From the NCBI GenBank assembly GCA_023429365.1, contig JAEYVW010000437.1, forward strand, positions 1 to 6,406: 6,406 nucleotides of DNA, given 5' to 3'. The notes under the pieces were generated by a model that was given only the letters and a program-made list of their open reading frames with translations, was not told where the DNA came from and did not search any database. This document shows, in pieces, positions 6,271 to 6,406 of this stretch. Positions within the stretch are counted from its first letter, which is position 1; each line of letters opens with the position of its first letter. The position numbers were made by a program, and so were the translations under genes. Origin of the DNA: Bacteroidota bacterium (GTDB lineage Bacteria > Bacteroidota > Bacteroidia > Chitinophagales > Chitinophagaceae).

Positions 6271-6303
6271 ATATTTGATCGCATGACATAATCAAAATCG
6301 GGG
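6271..6303. repeat. Imperfect palindrome, copy 1 of a diverged direct repeat
   Basis: ATATTTGAT and AATCAAAAT bracket a 10-base core; the outer arms TTTGAT (6274-6279) and ATCAAA (6291-6296) are complementary. The same arms reappear 102 bases to the right (6373-6406) around a different core, so this is one of two related elements. No gene or known site type matches. Confidence 0.55.
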
Positions 6304-6343
6304 TGTGAAGAATAAATGTCGTTAACAAGCATTCGTTTTCACA
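6304..6343. repeat. 40-base imperfect palindrome centred on GTTAAC
   Basis: TGTGAA (6304-6309) and TTCACA (6338-6343) are exactly equidistant from a central GTTAAC (6321-6326). AATG (6315-6318) and CATT (6330-6333) lie inside, one base out of register. About 13 of 20 symmetric pairs match. It lies between the two copies of the flanking repeat and may be a regulator's operator or part of a composite repeat. Confidence 0.4.
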
Positions 6344-6372
6344 TCTCCTGGACGTATCTGATTCCCATATTC

Positions 6373-6406
6373 ATATTTGATGCGTATAACGCAATCAAAA
6401 TTGAGG
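6373..6406. repeat. Strong palindrome, copy 2 of the diverged direct repeat
   Basis: TTTGATGCGT, spacer ATA, then ACGCAATCAAA gives a 10-bp stem with a single bulged A, the best-formed of this family. It shares ATATTTGAT and AATCAAAAT with the copy at 6271-6303 but has a core one base longer. The element reaches the window edge, so further copies could follow to the right. Confidence 0.55.

Noticed and set aside
6271..6406. CRISPR array
   Set aside because: There are only two copies, the repeats are internally palindromic with variable cores, and the 102-base period is too long.

Overview
The window reads as a piece of a Bacteroidota chromosome, most likely a Chitinophagaceae-type soil or plant-polymer degrader. 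The clues are start codons preceded by A-rich leaders without a Shine-Dalgarno sequence, a lipoprotein signal and an 'AQ' signal-peptidase site typical of that phylum, and intergenic palindromic repeats of a kind I associate with these genomes. The taxonomic call is inference; there is no rRNA or housekeeping marker here.

All four complete genes lie on the minus strand and read from right to left. From the upstream end they are: a PSD1 / planctomycete-type cytochrome c lipoprotein (6078 to 3763), a DUF1501 protein with a Tat signal (3469 to 2024), an NHL-type beta-propeller protein with a Tat-like signal (1836 to 805), and a secreted two-module protein with a chitobiase-type C-terminal domain and an F5/8-type C (discoidin-like) domain (808 to 23). 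The last two overlap by 4 bases (ATGA). A possible fifth gene starts 4 bases after the fourth one stops and runs off the left edge. PSD1 and DUF1501 proteins are a well-known neighbouring pair in Planctomycetes, Verrucomicrobia and some Bacteroidota. Their biochemical function is not established, and their context is often polysaccharide or sulfated-glycan use.

The spaces between genes are not plain. The 293-base gap between PSD1 and DUF1501 is almost filled by three tandem copies of a repeat of about 91 bases, each an imperfect palindrome. A fragment of the same repeat sits in the next gap (1858-1876), beside a strong 8-bp hairpin (1987-2005). The 328-base region upstream of PSD1 has no gene. 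It holds two REP-like hairpins in an inverted arrangement (6183-6252), followed by three imperfect palindromes (6273-6399), two of which are diverged copies of each other.

Working model (inference): the four proteins are exported by different routes (lipoprotein, Tat, Tat-like, Sec) and form an envelope system acting on a glycan or other polymer. The discoidin/chitobiase-type protein would supply carbohydrate binding, the DUF1501 protein a metal-dependent hydrolase-like fold, and PSD1 a c-type cytochrome. The substrate cannot be read from the sequence.
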